Assembly (NCBI GenBank): GCA_030674915.1
Contig: JASXSV010000002.1
Location: 199,545-263,544 of the forward strand
Reading direction: 5' to 3'
From: Candidatus Endonucleibacter bathymodioli
Lineage (GTDB): Bacteria; Pseudomonadota; Gammaproteobacteria; Pseudomonadales; Endozoicomonadaceae
DNA length: 64,000 nt
Shown here: positions 9,503-19,869 of the stretch, piece after piece
Layout: every line of letters begins with the position of its first letter
Numbering within the stretch: position 1 is the stretch's first letter
Made by a program: the position numbers and the translations under genes
Notes under the pieces: model-generated
The model's input: the letters and a program-made list of their open reading frames with translations, nothing else
Told to the model about the DNA's origin: nothing
Databases searched by the model: none

Positions 9503-9623
9503 CTAGATTGCTAGATTGCTAGATTGCTAGATTGCTAGATTGCTAGATTGCTAAGATTGCTAGATTGCCAGATTGCCAGATTGCCAGATTGCCAGATTGC
9601 CAGATTGCCAGATTGCCAGATTG
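9503..9623. repeat. Array of 15 eight-bp repeats upstream of family copy 2
   Basis: Six CTAGATTG units, one 9-bp variant (CTAAGATTG), one more CTAGATTG and seven CCAGATTG units in a row. It ends 158 bp before the start of copy 2. The corresponding spot before copy 3 (about 13020) has only about one unit, so the array expanded locally. The 9416-9781 gap otherwise holds the conserved family 3' trailer and the conserved upstream cassette, and no gene. Confidence 0.95.
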
Positions 9624-9781
9624 CCAGCGGACCTTCAATGGTGGTTAGTATATATGGTATTTTTATTATTATGATGCGTCTCAAGTGCGACCAGCAAATA
9701 AAAGGCGCGGCTGTTTATTATGAGTTGCTACTATTTAATATTTTTTACGTGAATGATGTTCTTAGGAATAGGTAATATATA

Positions 9782-12700
9782 ATGAATATATCAAATTATA
9801 CACCCCCAAGTTTAAGTGGTTCGGTTGATATGGTTCCTATACAAGCAGAGGAGCAATCTACGGAAGTTGAAAATAATGTTCTTCCCGTGTTCTCAGCATC
9901 ACCTCCTAACTCTCCATTAGCAGAGAGTCGCAATTTAAAGAGTAGAAATGTTATACACACAAAAGATTGTACTGATTTGATTCAGTCAAATTCAGATCCG
10001 GTAGAACAACAAACTGCTAAAGTGGAATCTAGATTAGCTGTCATTCCATGTGGTGAGGCAGGGGAATTTACTATTCTGGACTGGTTTGAGGTTTTCCCGA
10101 AATCTTATTATATGGGTGTAGCATATTTTTATTACAACAAGGAAGCTTTGGAGGAGTTGAGTGGTAATGTAGAAAAAGTTGTAAAAAAGTACTTGGCCAT
10201 CTTGCGATCTGGTAGCAGAGAAGAAATAAAGAGCATCCCGGACATGATTATGAAAATTATTGCAACATTGTTTTTGGAAAAGAATCTTACTGGGCGCAAA
10301 CTAGAGAATGTGATTACGAGTAAGGTCACTTTGGCTAGTCTGGACATAAACCAAAATAAAATAGACTGGCTGATTAGAAGAAAGATGGGTAAGCTATTTA
10401 CACCCAAGAAGAAGGCAGCGATGAGATATCTTGAATCTGTTATAAGGGATTTTATCTGCAGATCTTGCTATAATGCTTTTTACTATTGCATGAATTGTAA
10501 TAAATTCGAAGATGCTATGGACTGTCTTGATGATGCTACTGATTTTGTTAAAGGGACTGAAAGATCATATATGTCTTTAGAAAAAAAGAGAATATCACAG
10601 TATAAGTTTTATTTGCATTATGCTGTAGGGAATTTTGATGTTGCTTTAGATGAGGTAACTAAGAAAGAAAACAGTGACTTTCCTCAGGCCATCTGGAATA
10701 GTGCAATTATCGATATGGGGCTATGCAATGCATATAGGAACAAGAGTAACCCGTCTATGGCATTTAAAAAACTAAGATCATTCCAGGATAAAATGGGAGG
10801 GTGGTTGGAGAAGTACAAAACAAATGGCGTGGCATCATCCAGGCAGAAGGATATTCAAAATACAATAATTTTCATCTGGAAGTGTTTTAAGGATAAGACT
10901 ATACGCGCTGAAGATTTTCCGAAAGCAAGGGATTGCTGTTTTAAGATGATTGCTAGCATAGCAAAAATAGTTGAAGACGTCACTGAAAATAAAGCATCAG
11001 TTCTTAATAGACTTGCAAGGGAGAACATCTTTGATAGGCCGCTGGTAACGCAGATGGTAGCAATGATTTATCCTGCATCTGAGAGTGGTCGTGATAAGTG
11101 GCAAAAACTGAATTCTAAATTACGATACTTCCTTAGAGACGAGGATGGGATATATTTTTCTTCCAGGTTTGTTTGCGAAATAAAAGCCTGCTTGATGGAA
11201 GTTGGTATTTCTGAAGATATTATAGATCCAGTGTTGACTAGTCAAGATAATCTTTTTGGGCTGAGAATACTCACATCATATAATTATGATTTTATTGTTA
11301 ATTATATTGAATGGTGGCATACTGTTAATAAAATTCGAAAAGATAATGATAAAGTTCATCAGGATGAAGTGCGTAAAACATTAATTATCATCACTGATCT
11401 TATGCGAGTAAGTGCCGGCGTTACAAATAACAAATTCGAGTGGTTAGCGAACCCTCCTGAATGGTTTACGAATGTGGTTTCTAGCAAAGAATGGGCAAGG
11501 CAAAGCTTGGCAGCGCGCTATGGTCTTTATGAAAAAGGAGCTAATCAGAAAGATGCCGATTTCTATGCACATATGTGTCAACATGCAAGTGCGGATGAAA
11601 GAAGGCTCTTAAACTATTTGAGCGCTCTTCCTGTGATAGCTACTGGAGAAGAAGGTTGCCTAAGTGATGCCAATGCGGCATCGTCAACGATTCAGAACAA
11701 CACGTTATCTTCTGAACATTCTATTATTGTTAATGCTATAGCCTTGAGTGAGCGTAGCGAAAAAGAAGAAGCTATTCATCTTATGCAGACATTTGTTGAT
11801 AGCAATGATAGCGCTGTTGTGGAACATTTATTAGGATACATGAAAGAGCTTCAGTCTAGAGATTTATACGGTGATGAATTCCGAGATAAACAAAATGAAG
11901 TAATTGAACACTACTTGAATGCTGGCGCCAAGGGTATAGAATATGCTGAGGAAAGGGGCAGTATGTTCTTACGTAATAGATCGTTCTACAGAATGATAAC
12001 AATGAAGCAAGAGCAAGAGCAAGAGCAAGAGCAAGAGCAAGAGCAAGAGCAAGAGCAAGAGCAAGAGCAAGAGCAAGAGCAAGAGCATGATGTGCCTCTG
12101 AATTCTACTAATAAGACCCCTATTTACAGTTTAAGTAAATCATTATCTTCAATGGATTTGGAAAAGCATTCTGGCTTTTTGACTAATAGTCACGATGAAC
12201 TCTGTGAGTCATTTCCACCTCAGGCATGTCAATTAAAAGCTGAACAGTCACTAGCATGGGATGCTCATCCTGCACTTCGTGATAGAGAAGTTAAACATAA
12301 GAAATATATATCACTACCTACAGCTATAGCACAATATCATATTGCAATGGAAAGTGTAGATGGATATGGCAGTGATATAGATTTTGACAGAGCATATTCT
12401 GCTATTCAGTCAATGGTAATGGCGATTAAAAATGATGATAAAACACCTGTTGCTACAAGAATTCAAGTAGAGCAATATAAGGCTTGGTATTATTATAAGA
12501 TGCTTAAATATAGTGGCAAATATAAGTTGAATGAGGGTAAGGAAAAAGATTTTAAGCGCTTATTCAATAATGCTTTAATAGCTGGGTTCAAGCTGTTTAA
12601 TGTGGACGTTATGGTAACTGACGCAGGAGTCAGTGTGCAAAATATAAAGGAAAGCGGAATACAAAAAAATCTTTCTGAGCAGGATCCTGAGATTAGAACT

Positions 12701-12928
12701 CAGCTGGGTTCACTAGCCAGTACTTGGGGGCACTTTTATTCTGATATACGCCCACACAAAAATCAACATCATGAACTTTATGAATTGGCATTATGGTTAA
12801 ATCCATCTAAAAACAAAGCATATCTGGAACATATGCCTTCAGGCAAATTGGAAGTGATGGAAGATATAGAGCCACTTAGACTAGTTAATAGATCGTTAGA
12901 TAGGACAAGCAATATTTACTATGAATGA
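9782..12928 (+). CDS. Unknown 1048-residue protein, tandem family copy 2
   Basis: This is a paralogue of the preceding gene with the same domain order and near-identical conserved blocks (QAIWNSAIIDMGLC, STWGHFYSDI, QVEQYKAWYYYK). The start at 9782 is fixed by the shared MNISN N-terminus and the AATAGG word upstream. It is longer than copies 1 and 3 because of a run of 13 Gln-Glu pairs at about residues 743-768, where the others have only EKQKQ. N-terminal residues 1-90 are almost the same as in copy 3, which points to a recent duplication or gene conversion. No signal peptide or transmembrane segment is seen. Function unknown. Confidence 0.88.
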   Translation: MNISNYTPPSLSGSVDMVPIQAEEQSTEVENNVLPVFSASPPNSPLAESRNLKSRNVIHTKDCTDLIQSNSDPVEQQTAKVESRLAVIPCGEAGEFTILDWFEVFPKSYYMGVAYFYYNKEALEELSGNVEKVVKKYLAILRSGSREEIKSIPDMIMKIIATLFLEKNLTGRKLENVITSKVTLASLDINQNKIDWLIRRKMGKLFTPKKKAAMRYLESVIRDFICRSCYNAFYYCMNCNKFEDAMDCLDDATDFVKGTERSYMSLEKKRISQYKFYLHYAVGNFDVALDEVTKKENSDFPQAIWNSAIIDMGLCNAYRNKSNPSMAFKKLRSFQDKMGGWLEKYKTNGVASSRQKDIQNTIIFIWKCFKDKTIRAEDFPKARDCCFKMIASIAKIVEDVTENKASVLNRLARENIFDRPLVTQMVAMIYPASESGRDKWQKLNSKLRYFLRDEDGIYFSSRFVCEIKACLMEVGISEDIIDPVLTSQDNLFGLRILTSYNYDFIVNYIEWWHTVNKIRKDNDKVHQDEVRKTLIIITDLMRVSAGVTNNKFEWLANPPEWFTNVVSSKEWARQSLAARYGLYEKGANQKDADFYAHMCQHASADERRLLNYLSALPVIATGEEGCLSDANAASSTIQNNTLSSEHSIIVNAIALSERSEKEEAIHLMQTFVDSNDSAVVEHLLGYMKELQSRDLYGDEFRDKQNEVIEHYLNAGAKGIEYAEERGSMFLRNRSFYRMITMKQEQEQEQEQEQEQEQEQEQEQEQEQEHDVPLNSTNKTPIYSLSKSLSSMDLEKHSGFLTNSHDELCESFPPQACQLKAEQSLAWDAHPALRDREVKHKKYISLPTAIAQYHIAMESVDGYGSDIDFDRAYSAIQSMVMAIKNDDKTPVATRIQVEQYKAWYYYKMLKYSGKYKLNEGKEKDFKRLFNNALIAGFKLFNVDVMVTDAGVSVQNIKESGIQKNLSEQDPEIRTQLGSLASTWGHFYSDIRPHKNQHHELYELALWLNPSKNKAYLEHMPSGKLEVMEDIEPLRLVNRSLDRTSNIYYE
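12008..12085 (+). repeat. 13 tandem CAAGAG units coding (Gln-Glu)13 inside family copy 2
   Basis: Thirteen perfect 6-bp units. They are in frame, so gain or loss changes protein length in steps of two residues and does not shift the frame. The paralogues have a short GAAACAAAAGCAA-like tract at the same place, the likely seed. Confidence 0.97.
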
Positions 12929-13191
12929 CGGCTGTATTAATTGGTAATGCATTATAGCTGTTGTTTGGTAACATTAGTGTTTTTTGGCTTATTGTTGCTG
13001 TAGAAGAGGCTATTTCTATATTGCCAGAATACCAGCGGACCTTCAATGGTGGTTAGTATATGTGAGATTTTATTATTATTCTGATGCGTCTCAAGTACGA
13101 CCAACAAATAAAAGGCGAGGCTGTTTATTATGAATTGCTAATATTTAATATTTTTTACGTGGATGATGTTCTTAGAAATAGGTAATATATA

Positions 13192-16100
13192 ATGAATATA
13201 TCAAATTATACACCCCCAAGTTTAAGTGGTTCGGTTGATATGGCTCCTATGCAAGCAGAGGAGCAATCTACGGAAGTTGAAAATAATGTTCTTCCCGTGT
13301 TCTTAGCATCCCCTCCTAGCTCTCCATTAGCAGAGAGTCGCAATTTAAAGAGTAGAGATGTTATAAGCACAAAATTTTGTACGGGCTTAATTCAGTCAAA
13401 TTCAGAGCCTGTAGAACAACAATCGGCTAAAGTGGAATCTATATTAGCTGTCATACCACATGTTGAGGTAGGTGAATTTACTAGTTTGGACTGGTTTGAA
13501 GTTTTACAGACCCCTTACTATAGGAATCTATCATATTTTTATTTCAACAAAAAATCTTTGGTTGAGTTGAGTGATAGTGTATAAAACGTTGTAAAAAAGT
13601 ACTTGGCCATCTTGCGCCATGGTAGCGAAGAAGAAATAAATAACATACCAGATATCATTATGAAGGTTATTTCAACCTTGTTTCTGGATGAAAATCTTAC
13701 TGAGGCCATAATGTATAAAGCGATTACGAGTGTCGTTACTGTAGAGATGCAGGGTATAAAACCATGTCAGATAGAGTGGCTGTGTACAAGAGAGAAAGAT
13801 AAGATATTTACACCAAGGATGAAGGCAATCATGAAAAACCTTGAGGCTTATGCAAGGGATTTCATCTTCAACTCTTATTATGAAGGTTTTTATTATTATT
13901 TAGATAATGATGACTTCGAGTATGCTCTGCATTGCCTTAACGATGCGACGGCTTTTGCTGAAAGGCACTGTATATCATCAAAAAAAAGCAGAATATTATT
14001 GAATAAGTTTTCTTTGTATTCTGCTGCAGGTCATTTTGATGCTGCTTTAGGTCAATTGAACAAGAGCGAAGATACTGGCTTTCCGCAGGCCATTTGGAAT
14101 AGTGCAATTATCGATATGGGACTTTGCAAAGAATATAGGCATAAGAGTAACCCGGATAGGGCATTTAAAAAATTAAGATCAATCCATTCTAAGGCGCAAA
14201 GGTGGAGTGAGAAGAATAAACTAAATGGTTTCTCATTCAAGCAGAAGGATATCCAAGCTACAATAATTACCATTTGGGGTTATTTTAATAAGAGGACTAT
14301 GCATGCAGAAGATTTCCCAAAAGCCAGGGATAGCTGTTTTAAGATGATTGCTAGCGTAGCAAAAACATTCGAATACATCAATAAGGATCACCTGACAATT
14401 CTTGAAATAATGGCAAAGAAAGAAAAATTTGATGATCCGATGTTAATGCAGTTGGTGGCAAAGATTTATCCTGCCTCTGATTGTGGTCATGAGCACTGGG
14501 AAAAGTTGTATAATATATTACATTACTACCTTGTAAGCACATTTGACGTAACATGCTATGATGAGTTCGCTGCAGACATGAAAGGTGGCCTGATGGAAAT
14601 TGGTATTCCTGAGGATATTGTAGATTCATTCTTTGAAGGTTGCGCGGATATTTCTGGGCTAGTTATAATCCTAGTATATAATTATGATTTTATAGTTAAT
14701 TATATTGAGTGGACGAATACTGTTAATAAAATGCGAAAAAATGATGATAAAATTCATCAGGATGAAATGCGTAAAACATTGATTATCATCACTGATTTTA
14801 TACTAGGGGATATAGATGTTACAAATAACAAATCCGAGTGGCTAGCGAACCCACCTGAATGGTTGACTCGTGTGGTTTCTAGCCAAGAATGGGCAAGGCA
14901 AAGCTTGGCTGCACGTTATGATCTTTATGAAAAAGGAGTTAATCAGAAAAATGCCGATTTCTATGCATATATGTGTAAGCATGCAAGTGCGAATGAATGC
15001 AGGCGCCTAAACGATTTGAACGTTCTTCCTGTGATAACTACTGGAGAAGAAGGTAGCTTAAGTGATGCCAATACGGCATCAGCAACGATTCAGAATAATA
15101 CGTTATCGTCTGAACATTCCGTTATTGTTAATGCTATAGCCTTGATTGAGCGTAGCGAAAAAGAAGATGCTATTCATCTTTTGCAGACATTTATTAATAA
15201 CAATAATAGCGCTGTTGTGGAGCATTTGTTAGGATATATGAAAGAAGCTCAGTCTAGAGCTTTAAAAGGTGATGAATTCCGATATAAGCAAGACGAAGTA
15301 ATCAAACACTACAAGAATGCTGGCGCTCAGGGTATAGAATATGCTGAGGAAAGGGCTGATCTGTTCTTGCGTAATAGATTTGTTTCTAGAATGGCAGAAA
15401 TGAAACGTGAGAAACAAAAGCAAAATGATCCTATGAATTATAATAATGAAATCCATAGTAACTGTTTAAGTACATCATTATCTGTAATGGATTTGGAGAA
15501 GAGTTTTTCTTCTTTGGCAGATAGTCACAATGAACTCTTTGAACCGTTAACATCTCAGGCATGCCAGCTAAAACCTGAAGCGCCACTAAAACTTGACACC
15601 CCTCCGGAGTTTCGTGATAGGAAAGTTACAGATAAGAAATATACATCACTATCTGCCTCTATAGCACAATATCATATTGCAATGGAAAGTGTAGATGGGT
15701 ATGGAAGTGATATAGATTTTGACAGAGAATATTCTGCCATTAAGTCAATGAGAAATGCAATTAAAGAGGATGATGCAACACCCGTTGCTACCAGAATTCA
15801 AGTAGAACAGTATAAGGCTTGGTATTATTATAAGATGATTAAGTATAGTGGCAGGTATAAGTTGAATGAGGATAATAAAAAAGATTTTAAACGCTCATTC
15901 AATAACGCTTTAATAAGGGGGTTTAGTTTATTTAGTGTGGATATTATGATCACTGACACGGTAACTAGTGTGCGCAATATAAAGAAAAGCGGAATACGAA
16001 ACATTCTTGCTGAGCAGGATCAGAATATTAGAATTCAACTGGCTTCACTAGCCAGTACTTGGGGCCACTTTTATTCTGATATACACCCACACAAAAATCA

Positions 16101-16263
16101 ACATCAAGAACTTTTTGAGTTGTCATCATGGTTAAATCCATCTAAACATAAATCACATCTGGTCAATATTCCTGCCGGTAAATTGACAGTGGTGGAAGAT
16201 ATAGAGCCGCTTCGCCTATTTAATAGATTGTCACATAAGACAAGAGATATTTATTATAAATGA
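13192..16263 (+). pseudogene. Family copy 3, interrupted by an in-frame ochre stop
   Basis: The frame is continuous from 13192 to 16263 (1023 sense codons expected) except for TAA at 13582-13584. Copy 2 has GAA at the matching codon (NVEKVVKKY versus SV, stop, NVVKKY), so one G-to-T change explains it. The downstream 886 codons remain open with the conserved family blocks, which means the mutation is recent, or is read through, or the C-terminal part restarts. No good ribosome site precedes the in-frame TTG at 13603. The last 60 residues match copies 1 and 2. The 263-bp gap before it contains the conserved family cassette. Confidence 0.85.
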
Positions 16264-16479
16264 CTGATGTATTCTCTGGTAATACATTATAGTTGTTGTT
16301 TTGTAAGATGAGTGTTTTTTGGCGTACTATTGCTGTAAAAGAGGTTGTGATTATATCCATTCCCTTAAAAAGTAAGAAGTTGCTGGTTGTCCGACCTTCT
16401 AATATGGACAAGCCCTAATGTGCAAGTATATTTGCCACCTCTTCTGATCTTTCCAGCTTAAACAGCGGTGGAGTGATTA

Positions 16480-16566
16480 ATGATTATTTACTCAGAAGAG
16501 TTTAAAGAATCCATAATTCAGAAAATAATGATACTTCAGAATGTTCCAGTCGGTCAATTGCTGTGA
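16480..16566 (+). pseudogene. Transposase orfA N-terminal scrap (IS3-type helix-turn-helix)
   Basis: 28 codons from ATG to TGA, preceded by GGTGGAG, reading YSEEFKESIIQKIM then NVPVGQL. This resembles the first helix of IS3-family OrfA proteins (EEFK-sII-Km). It stops where the helix-turn-helix should continue, so only the start remains. Confidence 0.4.
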
Positions 16567-16878
16567 TGTGCCACTTCCCTGCGGCTGTCGTTGGCATCAT
16601 GACACTGCCAAGCCTCGTCAGATCAAAGATTTGGATATATGACGGGGTATGTAAACAGCGTGTTCTAAAAAGGATGTTAATTCTTGCTGCTAGGGAGTAG
16701 AGCTAGTACGGAGCTCACAGCCAAGGCATTAGCCTTCCTATCCAAGATATGAGGTGATCAGTGAATAGCCATCAATATCTAAAGCAATATGAGGATGTTT
16801 ATGTAATCGGATATGGATGGCTGAGACTGGAGCATTCAGAGTAATGATGACTTCAGCAGGGTATCATTACACAGGTAT

Positions 16879-16977
16879 TTTGTTAACAGGCAGCAGGTTT
16901 TTTTGAGGGTTACTCCCTGATTTATGGAATATCCGACGAAATAAAGACCGCTATCCTAGTATAAAACCAAGTGTTAG
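16879..16977 (+). repeat. Dispersed ~98-bp repeat, copy A
   Basis: Starts TTGTTAAC, contains GCAGGTTTTTTTGAG, then CGAAATA-AGA and AGTATAAAA, and matches 49684-49780 in the same orientation at roughly 70 percent by eye. It is probably a remnant of an old mobile element or a duplicated intergenic element. Confidence 0.6.
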
Positions 16978-17177
16978 TTTGTTATATGTTCAATTTCACG
17001 GAAACTAATATTGTAGGTGAAATAATGATGGGAATGTATTTTACTTTGTCGGTATTATGTTGTGCTGGGTACGGGTAATTGTTTCTAGTTTCAAGTCATA
17101 GGTTCAGGAAAGAGTCTATACTTTGAATAGTGAGCTTTATCTTTATTTGTTAATAATAGATTTAAAAAGGAATCAGT

Positions 17178-17453
17178 ATGCTATCTGTAGAAAGAGAACA
17201 CGTAGGAAGGATTAAATTATTGGTCGATAGTGGTTTATCTATGGCTGGCGCCTTCATAAGAGTATTTGAGCACCATGTTATTTATGATCATAAACCATTG
17301 ATAGATCTTATTCTCAGGCACTATGCTATTAGCGGCATTAAATTAGACTCTGACTATTTCTTTATTGATGGCAGTCGATTAAGTATTGACACAATTAGCG
17401 ATTGCATGCTGGCAACTAAAGCCATAAATAGCGATCAGCATACAAACAAGTAA
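17178..17453 (+). CDS. Small unknown protein, 91 residues
   Basis: A good ribosome site (AAGGA, 7 nt before ATG) supports this gene. The protein is mixed helical, has no signal peptide or membrane segment, and contains SGLSMAGAFIRVFEH and DLILRHYAISGI. I do not recognise the family. It stands alone between repeat-rich intergenic regions, 0.9 kb after the triplicated genes. Confidence 0.55.
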   Translation: MLSVEREHVGRIKLLVDSGLSMAGAFIRVFEHHVIYDHKPLIDLILRHYAISGIKLDSDYFFIDGSRLSIDTISDCMLATKAINSDQHTNK

Positions 17454-17839
17454 GCACAATTTTAAATAATAATTATTGACTAACTTTAGTGGGTGCCCAG
17501 ATACTTTTTTATAAATATTCAATTTAATTATATAGGTTGTACATTCCACCTATAGTGTTATAAGTTTGTTCTGGTTGTTATGATCAACTGCTATGAATGC
17601 AGTAGTTACAGGCGCAAGGCGGTTGGGGAAAGATATTATTGTTAAGAAGCTAAAAGCAATATTGGAACCATTTGAATCAAGATATACCAACGTACTTTGA
17701 ATATTCGCTTCATATTCTAGCCGCGGTTATATAGCATTCTTGCTACCAAGACTATCATTCGTAACGTGCCAATCCGCTCCATGATCTTTTGTCAGCTGTA
17801 CGTCTTTGTCGTTGAGAACCTAGTTGAGAAGCTTATATT

Positions 17840-18010
17840 GGTGTGGCATATAAGGATATTAATGCGACCTTCATTAATGATGTTTTTGGCTTCCAGAGGA
17901 CGATGAATCTTCGCCAATAATGATCCCACAGATGGTGCTCTACCAGCCGTGTTCGAAACTGTCCCAAGGTGGAGGCTTCGGGAACTTCTCCCACCGAGGT
18001 AAGGTGACAA
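17840..18010 (-). pseudogene. IS5-superfamily transposase remnant
   Basis: Two minus-strand frames join into EVPEASTLGQFRTRLVEHHLWD, then LLAKIHRPLEAKNII and NEGRINI, the usual N-terminal region of an IS5-type DDE transposase (PDxSTxxRFR, LLxxIxxxLEAK). A frameshift lies near 17920 and no catalytic core remains. It differs from the IS5 copies at 51.4 and 56.5 kb, so it comes from a different element. Confidence 0.6.
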
Positions 18011-18079
18011 AACTTAAGAAACAGCAGGTTTCTATACCCGTAACCATTGAAGGTTTGAGTAGAATACAAACGAGAGAAG

Positions 18080-18111
18080 CCCAACAGCCCAACAGCCCAA
18101 CAGCCCAATAG
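18080..18111. repeat. Four tandem 8-bp units
   Basis: Three CCCAACAG units and one CCCAATAG next to the IS5 remnant. Their unit length equals the large array at 9503-9623, but their sequence differs. No gene seems to depend on them. Confidence 0.9.
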
Positions 18112-18312
18112 CCGATTAGTAGCAGATGAGTGAGAGCAGTCAACAGTCTCACACTCTTAATGGTGGCATACACATCTCATAAACATAGAGCGACGTGTTA
18201 CGGAGAGGGAGTTTATCCCTCACTATTATTAAGTGCGATACTTGATGTTTTTGTACAAAGAGGATGTGCCGGTGTTATGTTCTGTCAAATCATGGATTGA
18301 GAAAGACTATGG

Positions 18313-19632
18313 TTAGAGTATCAATGTTGCTGACCAACCACAGATGAGCATTGGAACACTGAAATGCAAAAATGTTGGTATAACCGTGTCGTTAATATGA
18401 TTATGTTGGCCGTCTATACTGAGCCCCATGGTTGGTCCAATTGTGGATTCTGATGCGGGAGATCCTACGTCTCCCATGGCGGCAGAGGTGCCAATTAGTG
18501 CAGCTATTGCGAGAGGGGAAAATCCCATTTGTGTGGCCAGAGGGATAAAAATAGCCGCGATGATAGGAACTGTAGAAAAAGAAGAGCCGAGGCCCATAGT
18601 AATTAATAAGCCGGTAACCAGCATCATGAAGGAGGCAAGGGGTTTATTCCCTGCTAGAAGCGCCGTGATAGAGTTAATGAACGATGGAATATCTCCAGTT
18701 TGACGCAGTACCTCACCAAAACCAGAGGCCGCCATCATTACAAAAGCAGCAAAGGCCATCATTTTAACTCCTTCAACAAATACATCGTCGGCTTTATGCC
18801 ATGGGATAACATTGGAAATAACCATGACTAGAAATCCCGCAATGGCTCCAAGTAGAATAGATTCAGTTGCGATCTGAATAAGCAGCGCCAAAACAACGGC
18901 AGAACCTACGATAAGGAATGTTCTTTTAGTAAGTTTTTGTGGGCTATCGGTAATCACTTTGCTTTCAATTGTTCTGTAGATTCTGGGCTTCCTATAACTG
19001 ACAAAAACAGCCCATAACATACCGACAAGCATGCCTGCTACAGGAATGGCCATAGCTAATGGCAAAAGGTGCTGCTCGACAAAAACGCCGTTGGTGGCTA
19101 AATTTTCGGATAGGACTTGATTCAAATAGATATTGCCAAAGCCAAAAGGAACTACCATATAGGTGGCACAAAGGCCGAAGGTAAGCACACAGGATATTGC
19201 GCGCCTATCTAGTTTCATGCTCCCGAATGCTGTCAATAGAGGGGGGATAAGGATAGGAATAAAAGCAATATGCACAGGAATAATATTCTGAGAAGCTATT
19301 GCCATCAATAAAATTCCAAGCAATAAAGTGTACTTACCTTTGGCTTCTTTGGCATTTGTGTTTTTATCAAGCTTTTGGGCGACTCGGGAAGCTAGCCATG
19401 ATGGAGCATTAGAGTAGGCAAGGGCGGCAGCAAAAGATCCTAGTAGCGCATAGCTGAGCGCGATGCTTGCTCCTCCCCCCAGTCCAAGAGTGAATGCATC
19501 CATTGTTGAGGCTATACCAAGACCTCCGTTTATTCCGGCCACAATAGCACCGATAATGATAGAGAGCACGACATTTATTCTTGCCATACTCAAAGCCAGC
19601 ATGGTGACAATACCAATAACTACTGTGTTCAT
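18313..19632 (-). CDS. Na+/H+ antiporter-family transporter (NhaC/YuiF-like)
   Basis: 439 residues, strongly hydrophobic, with about 11 predicted transmembrane helices in two halves split by a charged loop near residues 210-240. Glycine- and serine-rich motifs late in the protein (LITMGLGSSFSTVP and AMGDVGSPASESTIGPT) are typical of the ion transporter/YuiF group of the Na+/H+ antiporter family, several members of which carry histidine or other amino acids. It probably sits in the inner membrane and exchanges cations or amino acids for sodium or protons. It lies 237 bp downstream of the giant genes on the same strand, but the gap argues for its own promoter. The length is normal and it appears intact. 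Confidence 0.85.
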   Translation of the reverse strand: MNTVVIGIVTMLALSMARINVVLSIIIGAIVAGINGGLGIASTMDAFTLGLGGGASIALSYALLGSFAAALAYSNAPSWLASRVAQKLDKNTNAKEAKGKYTLLLGILLMAIASQNIIPVHIAFIPILIPPLLTAFGSMKLDRRAISCVLTFGLCATYMVVPFGFGNIYLNQVLSENLATNGVFVEQHLLPLAMAIPVAGMLVGMLWAVFVSYRKPRIYRTIESKVITDSPQKLTKRTFLIVGSAVVLALLIQIATESILLGAIAGFLVMVISNVIPWHKADDVFVEGVKMMAFAAFVMMAASGFGEVLRQTGDIPSFINSITALLAGNKPLASFMMLVTGLLITMGLGSSFSTVPIIAAIFIPLATQMGFSPLAIAALIGTSAAMGDVGSPASESTIGPTMGLSIDGQHNHINDTVIPTFLHFSVPMLICGWSATLIL

Positions 19633-19869
19633 ATATGCACCAGCTTTTCGTCAGGTTCTGTGAGTGCATATTACACTGGTTTCTATACTCGTTACCAGTG
19701 GCTGTGTGATGGATAGGTCAACAACCACACATCTTCAGGAATGAGGATAAGAGGAGGCTATTTATTTACCAGAAAGTGAGGAAAATATAAGCATGCTTTA
19801 AGATTAACAGATGCTTATTAGTTTTCGTGACTATTTAAAGACATATTGCCCTGTGGTTGTCCGTAAATG

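Larger units (their letters stand above)
16264..17177. other. Intergenic stretch with IS debris and a dispersed repeat
   Basis: It begins with the family 3' trailer (shared with copies 1 and 2 until about 16345). It then holds a transposase N-terminal scrap (16480-16566) and one copy of a ~98-bp dispersed repeat (16879-16977). No other gene is seen. Confidence 0.6.

Noticed and set aside
9503..9623. Possible CRISPR array
   Set aside because: 8-bp units without spacers; a simple tandem repeat.
9548..9775. 75-codon open frame starting in the 8-bp array
   Set aside because: Its first half is translation of the repeat array and the rest covers the conserved upstream cassette, which is noncoding before the other copies.
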